64,000 bases of DNA, from positions 1 through 64,000 of the forward strand of contig CAMDLR010000009.1 in the NCBI GenBank assembly GCA_945901845.1. Direction: 5' to 3'. This document shows positions 56,225-64,000 of the stretch, piece by piece. This DNA is from Sediminibacterium ginsengisoli. GTDB taxonomy: Bacteria; Bacteroidota; Bacteroidia; Chitinophagales; Chitinophagaceae. Made by a program: the position numbers and the translations under genes. The notes under the pieces are model-generated. The model was not told the DNA's origin. It did no database searches and saw only the letters and a list, made by a program, of their open reading frames with translations. Every line of letters starts with the position of its first letter. The first letter of the stretch is position 1.

Positions 56225-57121
56225 TTAGTCGTTGGTTAATTCAAAAAATTTAGTTTCTAAACTTTTCTTTTTGAGTTGTAATTGTTGTAGCGTAATACCT
56301 TTGTCAAAACAGTATTTATTAATATGGTCTAGTTGCGCTGTTCCAACTGGGTAAAATAATTGGAGGCAGCTTGGGTGTTTTTTTACTTTGGTAAAACCGC
56401 CCATATCTTGCACCATATTTTCAAGCGCATCATTATCAGCAGCTGCAATTTCTACAATATCTTCCTGTGCGAGTACTTCATCTACTGGGCCTGCTGTTAA
56501 CAGGTTTCCTTTTTTTAAGATGGCCACGTGGGTGCACACTTTTTCCACTTCGTCTAGTAAATGGCTGGCCATAATAATGGTTTTACCAGATGCTGCTAAC
56601 GATTTTATGAGCTCTCTGATTTCGGCGATACCTACCGGATCTAATCCATTGGTAGGCTCATCAAACACAAGTACATTGGGGTTCCCAAGCAAAGCGGCAC
56701 CAATGGCAAGGCGCTGTTTCATACCTAAACTGTAACTGCTAAACTTACTGTTTTTGCGCTCATATAATTTTACAATGCGTAACACTTCATCAATATCTGC
56801 GCTATTACCCCTGCCACTGATGGCTTGTGTAATTTTTAAATTATCTACAGCAGAGAGGTAGTGGTAAAAATTAGGCGTTTCTAGTAAAGAGCCAATTTGT
56901 TTTCTGTTATTGGTTTGTGGCGAATTGCCAAACCAACTAAACTTACCCGTATCGGCGTGGAGTACATCTAAAATAATACTAAGTAGTGTGGTTTTACCAC
57001 TGCCGTTAGGCCCTAGTATACCAAACACAGCACCAGCAGGCACTTCAAAACTCACGCCATCAAGTGCCGTAAGTTTACCGTAGTTTTTTGAAACACCGGT
57101 AATCGTTAAAATAGGATGCAT
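56225..57121 (-). CDS. ABC transporter ATP-binding protein
   Basis: A 298-residue ATPase: Walker A 'GILGPNGSGKTTLLSIIL', Q-loop 'GSLLETPNFYHYLSAVDNLK', signature 'YSLGMKQRLAIGAALLGNPN', Walker B 'VLVFDEPTNGLDPVGIAEIR', and switch His in 'IIMASHLLDEVEKV'. It resembles BcrA/CcmA-type exporters. A ~80-residue C-terminal extension follows the nucleotide domain, as is common in the group. It is the first gene of the exporter pair, with the permease 10 bp downstream, and is followed upstream by the fused beta-oxidation gene at 9 bp distance. Confidence 0.93.
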   Translation of the reverse strand: MHPILTITGVSKNYGKLTALDGVSFEVPAGAVFGILGPNGSGKTTLLSIILDVLHADTGKFSWFGNSPQTNNRKQIGSLLETPNFYHYLSAVDNLKITQAISGRGNSADIDEVLRIVKLYERKNSKFSSYSLGMKQRLAIGAALLGNPNVLVFDEPTNGLDPVGIAEIRELIKSLAASGKTIIMASHLLDEVEKVCTHVAILKKGNLLTAGPVDEVLAQEDIVEIAAADNDALENMVQDMGGFTKVKKHPSCLQLFYPVGTAQLDHINKYCFDKGITLQQLQLKKKSLETKFFELTND

Positions 57122-57129
57122 AGAAAAAA

Positions 57130-59505
57130 TTAATTTCTGATGGGTCTACCGCTTTTTAAAACACTTTGAATGCGCTCTAGTGTTTTTTTCTCGCCGCATA
57201 AACTTAAAAAAGCTTCTCGCTCTAAATCTAGTAAATATTGTTCAGATACCAGGCTTTGTTCGCTAAGGTCGCCACCGCACATCACATACGCTAGTTTTTT
57301 TGCAACAACTGCATCATGTGCAGTAGCATAGCCTGCTTTTTGCATCCCATTGATACCTGCAAGAAGTGCGCCTAGCGCAGATCTTCCTAGTACTTTTACA
57401 TCTTTGCGTACAGTTGGCATGGTATAACCTTGTGCATGTAAATCCATTACCGACGATTTTGCAGTAGCAATACGCCTACCCATATTCATAACAATATGAT
57501 CTTGTCCTTTTCTTAAAATGCCCATATCAAAAGCTTCTGCAGCTGATGTTGCTACTTTAGCTGTTGCAATGGATAAGAATCTATTTTTTAGTGTAATGGT
57601 TTCTGGTTCTTCGTCGTGCATTTCATCACCGGCGCGTAACACAAATTCTTTGGTGCCACCACCGCCTGGAATAAGTCCCACACCCAGTTCTACAAGTCCT
57701 ATATAGGTTTCTGCTGCAGCAAAAACAACATCAGCATGAAGGCTCATTTCGCAGGCGCCACCAAGCGTTAGCGCGTGTGGCGCAACAGCTACCGGTATAC
57801 TAGAATAACGCATACGCATCATGGTGTTTTGGAACATTCTGATGGCCATGTCTAACTCATCGTATTCCTGCTCAATAGCAAGCATAAATATCATACCTAC
57901 GTTAGCACCCGCACTAAAGTTGGGGCCTTCATTGGCAATAACAAGTCCATTAAATTTTTCTTCCGATAAGGTAATGGCTTTATTAAGTCCTTCAAGTACT
58001 TCTCCACCAATGCTATTCATTTTTGAATTCCACTCAAAGCCTGCGATACCATCACCAATATCATATAAACGGCAAGCACTATTTTTCCAAACGAGTTGGT
58101 CGGTTTTATTTTTTAATACTAAAAACGCATCCCCACCCGGGAGCGCTTTGTAAACACCCGACGCAACATCGTAACACAATTTTTTTCCGTTTTCTACTTT
58201 GTAAAAACTAGTAATGCCATTTGCTAGCATGGTGTCTACCCATGGCGCAACGGCGTGCCCAGCGGCTTTCATGGCAGCTACTGTTTTTGTAACACCTAGG
58301 GTGTCCCAACTTTCAAAGGCACCAATTTCCCAACCAAAACCAGCCATCATGGCGTCATCTACACGGTAGAGTTCGTCACTAATTTCTGGAATACGGTGTG
58401 CAATATAAGCGAACAAACCATAGTGAAATGCTTTGTAAAAATCTCCGGCTTTATCTGGAGACGCTTGTAATAATTGAAGTCTTTGTTTTAAATCCTCAAT
58501 GGGTTTAGCGGCTTCTAGGCTTGCAAATTTTGGTTTATTGCGTGCACCGTATTCGAGTGTTTGTAAATTGAGTGTTAAAATTTCTTTGCCTGCTTCATTT
58601 TTTAATTTCTTAAAAAATCCTTGACCCGTTTTATCGCCAAGCCAGTTGTTTGCAAGCATTTTTTCTAACCAAGTTGGAATATTAAAAATGGCGCGCGCCT
58701 CATCTTGTGGGCAGTTGTCTGCAACACCTTTGGCAACTTTTACAAGTGTATCAATACCTACAATATCTGCGGTTCTAAATGTGGCCGATTTTGGACGTCC
58801 AATTATAGGCCCTGTTAGTGCTTCAATTTCATCGATGGTTAATCCTAATTTTTCCATGCTATTAAAAATGAGCATGATGCTAAACACCCCAATACGGTTG
58901 GCGATAAAGGCAGGCGTGTCTTTACAATGCACGGTTGTTTTTCCTAAAAAAATGTCACCATATTCCATTAAAAAATCTACTACCTCTGGGCTCGTATGTG
59001 GTGTAGGAATAATTTCTAATAAACGCAGGTAGCGTGGTGGATTAAAAAAGTGGGAACCACAAAAATGTTTTTTAAAATCTTCAGATCTTCCTTCTGCCAT
59101 TAAATGTATTGGAATACCAGAAGTGTTAGAGGTAATAAGTGTACCTGGCTTTCTGTACTTTTCAATTTTTTCGTACATCATTTGTTTGATGTCGAGTCTT
59201 TCTACCACTACTTCAATAATCCAATCTACGCCCGCTATTTCTTGTAAGTTATCGTCAAAATTTCCTGTCGTAATTTTTTTAGCTGTTGCTTTTGTATAAA
59301 CAGGAGAAGGATTACTTTTTAATGCAGCTTGTAAAGCATCGTTCACGAGTTTGTTGCGCTCTGCTGGTTTGTTACTTTCCATGGCTTCTTTTGGAACCAT
59401 ATCAAGTAGTAAAATATTGACACCGATACCTGCAAAATGACATGCAATACGGGAGCCCATTACACCGCTTCCTAAAATGGCAACTTTTTTAATACTACGC
59501 TTCAT
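57130..59505 (-). CDS. Fused 3-hydroxyacyl-CoA dehydrogenase / enoyl-CoA hydratase (FadN-type)
   Basis: A 791-residue beta-oxidation enzyme that hydrates enoyl-CoA and oxidises the 3-hydroxyacyl-CoA product. Its domain order is dehydrogenase first: an NAD-binding domain ('VAILGSGVMGSRIACHFAGI', 'DWIIEVVVERLDIKQMMYEK', 'FCGSHFFNPPRYLRLLEIIP'), its C-terminal helical domain, and then a crotonase-type domain at ~510-700 ('GLVIANEGPNFSAGANVGMI', 'ALTLGGACEMSLHADVVFAA', 'IGLVELGVGLIPGGGGTKEF'). This is the FadN order of Bacillus, reverse to E. coli FadB. The hydratase Glu pair is present. No thiolase gene is adjacent. Confidence 0.93.
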   Translation of the reverse strand: MKRSIKKVAILGSGVMGSRIACHFAGIGVNILLLDMVPKEAMESNKPAERNKLVNDALQAALKSNPSPVYTKATAKKITTGNFDDNLQEIAGVDWIIEVVVERLDIKQMMYEKIEKYRKPGTLITSNTSGIPIHLMAEGRSEDFKKHFCGSHFFNPPRYLRLLEIIPTPHTSPEVVDFLMEYGDIFLGKTTVHCKDTPAFIANRIGVFSIMLIFNSMEKLGLTIDEIEALTGPIIGRPKSATFRTADIVGIDTLVKVAKGVADNCPQDEARAIFNIPTWLEKMLANNWLGDKTGQGFFKKLKNEAGKEILTLNLQTLEYGARNKPKFASLEAAKPIEDLKQRLQLLQASPDKAGDFYKAFHYGLFAYIAHRIPEISDELYRVDDAMMAGFGWEIGAFESWDTLGVTKTVAAMKAAGHAVAPWVDTMLANGITSFYKVENGKKLCYDVASGVYKALPGGDAFLVLKNKTDQLVWKNSACRLYDIGDGIAGFEWNSKMNSIGGEVLEGLNKAITLSEEKFNGLVIANEGPNFSAGANVGMIFMLAIEQEYDELDMAIRMFQNTMMRMRYSSIPVAVAPHALTLGGACEMSLHADVVFAAAETYIGLVELGVGLIPGGGGTKEFVLRAGDEMHDEEPETITLKNRFLSIATAKVATSAAEAFDMGILRKGQDHIVMNMGRRIATAKSSVMDLHAQGYTMPTVRKDVKVLGRSALGALLAGINGMQKAGYATAHDAVVAKKLAYVMCGGDLSEQSLVSEQYLLDLEREAFLSLCGEKKTLERIQSVLKSGRPIRN

Positions 59506-59650
59506 AAAAATGCTTTCCGTAAAATTAGTTAGTTATGCAACTATTTTAATCAAGGGGGCCAACTATTTTTTCAACATACCGGTATTTTGGGCCTTGATGG
59601 AGCATATTTACCTTTTAACCATTTTCGACCTAAATTGCCCCTCAATCTGT

Positions 59651-59658
59651 TATTTTTG
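59651..59658 (+). promoter_or_regulatory. Possible -7 element for gatC
   Basis: TATTTTTG fits TAnnTTTG and ends 6 bp before the gatC ATG, so the transcript would be leaderless or nearly so. The -33 region has no TTTG at the usual spacing. Confidence 0.45.
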
Positions 59659-59664
59659 TAGTGT

Positions 59665-59955
59665 ATGGAAGTTACCCCTCAATTAATTGACCAATTAGCC
59701 CATTTATCCAGGCTTTATTTTACCGATGAAGAAAAGGCTTCGGTACAGCAAGACCTGCAAAAAATGGTGGCTTTTGTGGAGCAGTTAAACGAAGTGGATA
59801 CGACAGGCGTGGAGCCATTACTTCATATGGGCGGCAGGGTTAATGTTTTTAGAGAGGATGAAGTCATACAAACCATCACAAGGGAAGAAGCGCTTTCCAA
59901 TGCACCCGGCGCAAGTAATGAATATTTCAGCGTACCAACGGTGATAAAAAAATAA
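59665..59955 (+). CDS. gatC: Asp-tRNA(Asn)/Glu-tRNA(Gln) amidotransferase subunit C
   Basis: This 96-residue GatC is the small stabilising subunit of the amidotransferase that converts mischarged Glu-tRNA(Gln) or Asp-tRNA(Asn) to the amide form. The pattern 'IDQLAHLSRLYFTDEEKAS', 'LQKMVAFVEQLNEVDTTGVE' and 'REDEV' is characteristic, as is the C-terminal 'NAPGASNEYFSVPTVIKK'. gatA and gatB are not adjacent. It lies 7 bp before an ABC ATPase gene. Confidence 0.95.
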   Translation: MEVTPQLIDQLAHLSRLYFTDEEKASVQQDLQKMVAFVEQLNEVDTTGVEPLLHMGGRVNVFREDEVIQTITREEALSNAPGASNEYFSVPTVIKK

Positions 59956-59962
59956 ATAACCT

Positions 59963-60649
59963 ATGTCTGAAGCGATTATTAAGTTAGAGGAAATACAAAA
60001 AGATTACTACATGGGTAGTCAGGCTATTACTGTTTTAAAAGGTATCACCCTCGATATTTTTAAAAATGAATACGTAGCCCTCATGGGTCCGTCGGGTAGT
60101 GGTAAATCTACCCTCATGAACATACTAGGTTGTTTGGATTCTCCAACTGGTGGCAAATATATTTTGAATGGCAAAGATGTAAGTAAAATGCCTGACGATG
60201 ATTTAGCCGAAGTACGTAATTCTGAAATCGGATTTGTATTCCAACAATTTAATTTATTACCTCGTTTATCTGCCGCAGAAAACGTAGCACTCCCATTAAT
60301 TTATGCAGGCGTAAGTAAAAAACTGCGAATCGAAAGAGCACTTGAAGCACTTGATAAAGTAGGCTTAGCTGATCGTAGCCACCACAAATCAAACGAGTTA
60401 AGTGGCGGTCAAATTCAGCGTGTGGCCATTGCCCGTGCCCTGGTAAACAATCCAGCTATTTTACTTGCCGATGAGCCTACCGGTAACCTCGATTCTAAAA
60501 CTTCGGTGGAAGTGATGGAAATATTTGGAAAAATTAGAGCGGCAGGTAATACGGTTATTCTTGTAACCCACGAAGAAGACATTGCTGCTTACGCTCACCG
60601 CGTGGTTCGTTTGCGCGATGGTATGGTAGAAACAGATATCACGAAATAA
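59963..60649 (+). CDS. ABC transporter ATP-binding protein (MacB/LolD type)
   Basis: A 228-residue ATPase with the MacB/LolD sequence style: Walker A '[20 protein letters not shown]', '[20 protein letters not shown]', signature '[20 protein letters not shown]', Walker B '[20 protein letters not shown]' and switch '[20 protein letters not shown]'. Such ATPases power FtsX-fold permeases for lipoprotein release, macrolide or peptide export. No FtsX-like permease is next to it; it lies 7 bp after gatC and probably shares its transcript. Confidence 0.93.
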   Translation: MSEAIIKLEEIQKDYYMGSQAITVLKGITLDIFKNEYVALMGPSGSGKSTLMNILGCLDSPTGGKYILNGKDVSKMPDDDLAEVRNSEIGFVFQQFNLLPRLSAAENVALPLIYAGVSKKLRIERALEALDKVGLADRSHHKSNELSGGQIQRVAIARALVNNPAILLADEPTGNLDSKTSVEVMEIFGKIRAAGNTVILVTHEEDIAAYAHRVVRLRDGMVETDITK

Positions 60650-60712
60650 TCCCTTCCATTTTGAACTTTTAGATTTTTTGTTTGTTAACGAAACAAAGAC
60701 AGTAATAGCGCT

Positions 60713-61273
60713 ATGGCACAAAAGATATATACCAAAACAGGAGATCTAGGTTTAACCTCATTAATAGGCGGTACTAAAGTGCCCAAAAGCCATATTCGCA
60801 TTGAAACCTACGGAACGGTAGATGAACTTAACTCATACATTGGGTTGGTGTCTGATATGTTTGCGCATGCGCATACCCGTATTTTATTAAAAGAAGTACA
60901 AGACCGTTTGTTTACGGTTGGATCTTCACTTGCATGCGACCCAGACAAGGAGCCACTTATGAAAATACCGGATTTAAAAGAAGAAGATATTACTTTATTG
61001 GAGCGTGAAATAGACGCCATGAATGAAGTACTTGTTCCTATGAAATCATTTATTATTCCGGGTGGTGATGTCGCTGTTTCACATGCGCACGTTGCAAGAT
61101 GTATTTGCAGAAGAGCAGAGCGTGGTTGTGTAAACTGTATCGAAAACGAATTATTTGTAGAGCCACTTGTGGTTAAATACTTGAACCGTTTATCGGATTA
61201 TTTATTTACGCTAGCCCGCTTTATTTCGCACACCAATGGTGCACAGGAACTAGCCTGGAAGCCACGCTTATAA
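60713..61273 (+). CDS. PduO-type cob(I)alamin adenosyltransferase
   Basis: This 186-residue trimeric enzyme attaches the adenosyl group of ATP to cobalamin, making coenzyme B12. Diagnostic motifs: 'MAQKIYTKTGDLGLTSLIGG' (ATP site), 'IETYGTVDELNSYIG', 'VPMKSFIIPGGDVAVSHAHV' and 'ARCICRRAERGCV', plus 'VKYLNRLSDYLFTLARF' with the substrate-site RLSD. Family length is normal. No other cobalamin genes are nearby. It may use salvaged cobalamin, e.g. for methylmalonyl-CoA mutase or class II ribonucleotide reductase, neither seen here. Confidence 0.95.
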   Translation: MAQKIYTKTGDLGLTSLIGGTKVPKSHIRIETYGTVDELNSYIGLVSDMFAHAHTRILLKEVQDRLFTVGSSLACDPDKEPLMKIPDLKEEDITLLEREIDAMNEVLVPMKSFIIPGGDVAVSHAHVARCICRRAERGCVNCIENELFVEPLVVKYLNRLSDYLFTLARFISHTNGAQELAWKPRL

Positions 61274-61284
61274 GTTTATTGGTG

Positions 61285-61944
61285 CTATTGGGCTTCTACT
61301 ATATATCCATCCTTCATATGTACCACACGGTCACTCATTTTTGCGAGTGTTTCATTGTGTGTTACAATTAAAAATGTTTGCCCGATTGTTTTTTGTAAAT
61401 GCAAAAACAGTTCGTGTAACTCTTGTGCATGTTTGCTATCTAAATTTCCGGTAGGCTCGTCTGCAAAAACAATATCCGGATTATTAATGAGTGCTCTTGC
61501 TACTGCAACCCTTTGTTGTTCTCCACCAGATAGTTCCGATGGCTTATGTGAAGCCCTGTCTTCTAGTCCTAGTATTTTTAAAAGTTCAAGTGCCCTTACT
61601 TCTAATTCATTTTTATTCGTGCCCGCAATCCATCCAGGAATACATATATTTTCGAGTGCTGTAAACTCCGGTAACAAATGATGAAATTGAAAAACAAAAC
61701 CAATATGTTTGTTTCTAAATTTTGCGAGTTCCTTTTCTTTTAAAGTGTCTATACGCTGGTTGTTGATCCAAATTTCGCCCGAATTGGCCTTGTCTAAACT
61801 GCCTAAAATATGCAGTAAAGTGCTTTTTCCGGCCCCGGAGGAGCCTACAATACTTACAATTTCCCCCTTATTGACAAAAATATCTACGCCTTTTAGCACC
61901 GAAAGGCCGTTGTAATTGCGGGTAATATTAGTAGCTTTTAGCAT
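61285..61944 (-). CDS. lolD: Lipoprotein-releasing ABC ATPase LolD-like
   Basis: A 219-residue ATPase: Walker A 'IVGSSGAGKSTLLHILGSLD', 'HIGFVFQFHHLLPEFTALEN' (the LolD-typical HLLPEF), signature 'SELSGGEQQRVAVARALINN', Walker B '[20 protein letters not shown]' and switch 'FLIVTHNETLAKMSDRVVHM'. It probably drives LolC/E-type extraction of outer-membrane lipoproteins from the inner membrane; the permease gene is elsewhere. It is the only minus-strand gene between two plus-strand groups, and its end faces the adenosyltransferase gene 11 bp away. Confidence 0.9.
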   Translation of the reverse strand: MLKATNITRNYNGLSVLKGVDIFVNKGEIVSIVGSSGAGKSTLLHILGSLDKANSGEIWINNQRIDTLKEKELAKFRNKHIGFVFQFHHLLPEFTALENICIPGWIAGTNKNELEVRALELLKILGLEDRASHKPSELSGGEQQRVAVARALINNPDIVFADEPTGNLDSKHAQELHELFLHLQKTIGQTFLIVTHNETLAKMSDRVVHMKDGYIVEAQ

Positions 61945-62059
61945 GGATATGAGTGTGTTATACAGGTTTAAAGGCCTAAATGTTACTACAAACCTACATT
62001 AGTACGGGTTAAATTTAGCGAATATTAATAATTTGTTTACACCTGGTGGGCAACTCCAA

Positions 62060-62090
62060 TTTGGTAATTTGATAGATACGGCTACATTTG
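62060..62090 (+). promoter_or_regulatory. Full Bacteroidota-type promoter before the DUF2795 gene
   Basis: TTTG at 62060-62063 and TACATTTG at 62083-62090 match the -33 and -7 consensus exactly, with 19 bp between them, the usual spacing. The predicted start point is 4-6 bp after 62090, giving a leader of under 20 bases before ATG 62113. It is the best promoter match in the window. Confidence 0.75.
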
Positions 62091-62112
62091 CAAAAATATT
62101 AAACACTGCATT

Positions 62113-62334
62113 ATGTTTTGGACTTTAGAATTAGCCAGTTATTTAGAAGAGGCTCCTTGGCCTGCTACTAAGGACGAATTGATCGATTATTCTATTCGTA
62201 GCGGTGCGCCTATCGAGGTCGTTGAAAACCTTCAAGAACTAGAAGAAGAAGGCGATGTATTTGAAAGTATCGAAGACATTTGGCCAGACTATCCTAGCCA
62301 AGATGACTTCATGTTTAACGAAGACGAATACTAG
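62113..62334 (+). CDS. DUF2795 family small acidic protein
   Basis: A 73-residue acidic protein of the DUF2795 type widespread in Bacteroidota: 'MFWTLELASYLEEAPWPATK' followed by 'DELIDYSIRSGAPIEVVENL' and an acidic tail with 'IWPDYPSQDDFMFNEDEY'. The DUF2795 helical unit resembles small DNA- or protein-binding folds, but no function is known. It has a textbook promoter (62060-62090) and is followed after 10 bp by a YhcH-family gene. Confidence 0.88.
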   Translation: MFWTLELASYLEEAPWPATKDELIDYSIRSGAPIEVVENLQELEEEGDVFESIEDIWPDYPSQDDFMFNEDEY

Positions 62335-62344
62335 CACGTAGCAC

Positions 62345-62800
62345 ATGATACTTGATGAGCTTACGCAACTAAATAAATATGTAAAGGTCCACCCAAGATT
62401 TGAGGTGGCCTTTGCTTATATATTAGATACCAATTTTGATCAGGTGCCAGAAGGCAAGTATGAAGTAGATGGAAAAAATATGATTGCCATTATTGCAAAT
62501 GAGCCTGGTGTTCCAATCTTAGAATCTTGCCAGAGTTTTGAATGTCACAATACCTACATTGATATTCAAGTTTGTTTGAGTGGTATCGAAACAGTAGGTT
62601 GGAAATCGCGTAGCAATTGTTTAGAACCAAGGGGCGAATACGATGCAAAAAGCGATGTATTATTTTTTGAAGACGCGCCAGATCATTTCTTTAAACTATA
62701 CGCCGGTCAGTTTGGAATATACTTTCCAGACGACGTACATGCACCCATGATAGGTGAAGGAAAAATCAGAAAACTAATTTTGAAAGTTAAAGTAGCTTGA
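62345..62800 (+). CDS. YhcH/YjgK/YiaL family protein
   Basis: A 151-residue cupin-like protein of the YhcH/YjgK/YiaL (DUF386) group. Typical features are 'VPEGKYEVDGKNMIAIIANE' near the start, 'ECHNTYIDIQVCLSGIETVG', and the C-terminal 'FGIYFPDDVHAPMIGEGKIR' with the metal-binding His. Relatives are linked to sialic acid or other sugar catabolism and to biofilm formation, but the substrate here is unknown. It shares the strong promoter with the DUF2795 gene. Its stop is 1 bp from the stop of the SemiSWEET gene on the other strand. Confidence 0.9.
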   Translation: MILDELTQLNKYVKVHPRFEVAFAYILDTNFDQVPEGKYEVDGKNMIAIIANEPGVPILESCQSFECHNTYIDIQVCLSGIETVGWKSRSNCLEPRGEYDAKSDVLFFEDAPDHFFKLYAGQFGIYFPDDVHAPMIGEGKIRKLILKVKVA

Positions 62801-62801
62801 G

Positions 62802-63056
62802 CTAGCTTTTCTTAAACGTGAGTTTAAAATAAAGTAGTACAAGTGACAATAGCATTACAATGGCGTTTGCAGCTATAACCGGCCCGCTGCCCGTGCTAAT
62901 GCCATAGTACAACCATATAATGGTACTTAGTACTACAATGAGTATCATATAAATACTTAAATCACCAACACTCTTTGTTTTATAAGCCTGCCATACTTGT
63001 GGCATAAAAGTAATGGCACTTAAAAAGGCGCCGATATATCCAATAATTTCGTTCAT
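62802..63056 (-). CDS. SemiSWEET family transporter
   Basis: An 84-residue membrane protein with three helices, the half-size form of SWEET sugar transporters that works as a dimer. The PQ-loop motif is clear in 'IGAFLSAITFMPQVWQAYKT', followed by 'KSVGDLSIYMILIVVLSTII' and 'WLYYGI'. SemiSWEETs pass sugars such as sucrose or glucose down their gradient; the actual substrate here is not known. It lies 40 bp after fabI on the same strand and may be read from the same transcript. Confidence 0.92.
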   Translation of the reverse strand: MNEIIGYIGAFLSAITFMPQVWQAYKTKSVGDLSIYMILIVVLSTIIWLYYGISTGSGPVIAANAIVMLLSLVLLYFKLTFKKS

Positions 63057-63096
63057 AAATTTTGTTTGTGCTTGCGTAAGATTTGTCTGTTGCGAA

Positions 63097-63915
63097 TTAT
63101 TCTTGAATGCCTAATTTTTGCATCACTTCGTTGCTTACACCTGTCATTGAAAAACCACCATCGTGAAATAGGTTTTGCATGGTAACCATACGTGTAAGAT
63201 CAGAAAATAAAGTAACACAGTAGTTCGCGCAATCTTCGGCAGTGGCATTACCTAGTGGTGCAATAGCATTTGAATAATCGTAAAAATCACCAAAGCCTTT
63301 GATGCCCGTACCTGCAGTTGTTTTTGTTGCCGATTGAGAAACCGTGTTGATACGTACTTTTTTTTCTAGACCATAATGGTAACCAAAACTACGCGCGATA
63401 GATTCAAGCATTGCTTTGATATCTGCCATATCGGTATAAAAAGGGAAGGTTCTTTGTGCAGCCATATAAGAAAGTGCAACAACGCTGCCCCATTCATTAA
63501 TCGCATCTAATTTTTTTGCTACCGATAACATTTTGTGAAATGACATGGCAGAAACATCAATGCCTTTCATGAAGTAATCGTAGTTAGACTCGGTGTATGG
63601 AACATTTTTTCGGATGTTCACGCTCATACCAATTGAGTGTAGTACAAAATCTATTTTACCACCGAGTATTTCTTGAGATTCGGTAAATAATTTAGTAAGG
63701 TCTTCGATACTGGTAGCGTCGGCAGGGATAATTTTTGAATTAGTAGCCTCTGCTAATTTATTGATTTCACCCATACGCATTGCGATAGGGGCGTTGGTTA
63801 ATACAAATGTGGCGCCTTCTTCGTGCGCTTTTTCGGCGACTTTCCAGGCAATCGAATTGGCGTCTAATGCACCTGTGATAATTCCTCTTTTTCCTTTTAA
63901 TAAGTTGTAAGCCAT
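63097..63915 (-). CDS. fabI: Enoyl-[acyl-carrier-protein] reductase (NADH)
   Basis: This 272-residue FabI reduces trans-2-enoyl-ACP, the last step of each fatty-acid elongation cycle. It opens with the FabI-type cofactor loop 'KGKRGIITGALDANSIAWKV', has 'DFVLHSIGMS', and keeps the Tyr-x6-Lys pair in 'FYTDMADIKAMLE' preceded by 'VVALSYMAAQRTF'. It ends with 'FHDGGFSMTG', the usual FabI closing pattern. The fold is SDR-like but the motifs separate it from the two SDRs at 2890 and 4563. Triclosan-type inhibitors act on this enzyme in other bacteria. Confidence 0.95.
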   Translation of the reverse strand: MAYNLLKGKRGIITGALDANSIAWKVAEKAHEEGATFVLTNAPIAMRMGEINKLAEATNSKIIPADATSIEDLTKLFTESQEILGGKIDFVLHSIGMSVNIRKNVPYTESNYDYFMKGIDVSAMSFHKMLSVAKKLDAINEWGSVVALSYMAAQRTFPFYTDMADIKAMLESIARSFGYHYGLEKKVRINTVSQSATKTTAGTGIKGFGDFYDYSNAIAPLGNATAEDCANYCVTLFSDLTRMVTMQNLFHDGGFSMTGVSNEVMQKLGIQE

Positions 63916-63965
63916 AGTTTGTTGTTTACGTATCGTAAAAGTAAATAAAATAGATTAAACGACCC

Positions 63966-64000
63966 TTATTCTTCCACCATTTCTGTGGCGGTAGCAATTG
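63966..64000 (-). CDS. Possible C-terminal end of a gene running out of the window
   Basis: The last 35 bases on the minus strand can be read as the tail of a protein ending 'IATATEMVEE' and a TAA at 63968-63966. The position just upstream of fabI on the same strand makes a gene end plausible, but 11 codons are too few to identify it; a second frame that is also open here cannot be excluded. Confidence 0.25.
   Translation of the reverse strand, partial: IATATEMVEE

Noticed and set aside
62793-62804. Inverted repeat TAGCT-TG-AGCTA as a bidirectional terminator
   Set aside because: Five base pairs with a 2-base loop are too short to form a stable terminator.

Overview
The window is chromosomal DNA of a member of the Bacteroidota, most likely family Chitinophagaceae. 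This is inferred from protein character and gene order. Supporting signs are Bacteroidota-type families (FtsL-like protein, DUF4292 lipoprotein, DUF2795 protein, Wzi-like capsule porins, beta-domain-only ATP synthase epsilon), promoter elements of the TAnnTTTG type, A+T-rich spacers and few Shine-Dalgarno sequences. I see no rRNA, tRNA, CRISPR array, insertion sequence or phage gene. No gene-free stretch exceeds about 250 bp.

Region 1 (1-8354, + strand) is the end of a surface-glycan cluster: the tail of an SMP-30/gluconolactonase-like protein, a family 2 glycosyltransferase, an ATP-grasp ligase, two short-chain dehydrogenases, two methyltransferases, a DegT-type sugar aminotransferase and a small PglC-type phosphoglycosyl transferase, closed by a clear terminator. 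Region 2 (8426-11512, +) holds two Wzi-like outer-membrane barrels. They run tail to tail into region 3 (11493-28035, -), a roughly 16.5-kb Wzx/Wzy-type polysaccharide operon: head lipoprotein, flippase, several glycosyltransferases, polymerase, methyltransferase, acyltransferase, WcaJ-like initiating transferase, third Wzi-like barrel, SLBB export protein and Wzz-like chain-length protein. Two separate initiating transferases (7700 and 16545) suggest two different glycans. Each glycan cluster also carries a run of exactly eight G in one coding gene (ATP-grasp and polymerase), a possible phase-variation signal.

Region 4 (28124-37602) is housekeeping: dut, a DUF4292 lipoprotein, an EnvC-like factor, glpK-glpF, atpD-atpC, an orphan histidine kinase and queA. 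Region 5 (37603-54368) is a complete division and cell-wall cluster in the order mraZ-rsmH-ftsL-ftsI-murE-mraY-murD-ftsW-murG-murC-ftsQ-ftsA-ftsZ, ending in a perfect 11-bp hairpin. The spacer before mraZ has four GTG motifs at exact 10-bp spacing (a likely MraZ operator) and DnaA-box-like sequences. FtsZ is 705 residues because of a very long acidic Pro/Val/Glu linker.

Region 6 (54395-64000) is mixed housekeeping: a TIGR01777 epimerase, an ABC-2 exporter pair, a fused beta-oxidation enzyme, gatC, two LolD/MacB-type ATPases, a PduO-type adenosyltransferase, DUF2795 and YhcH proteins, a SemiSWEET and fabI. All functional statements come from reading motifs and family knowledge; no database search was run.
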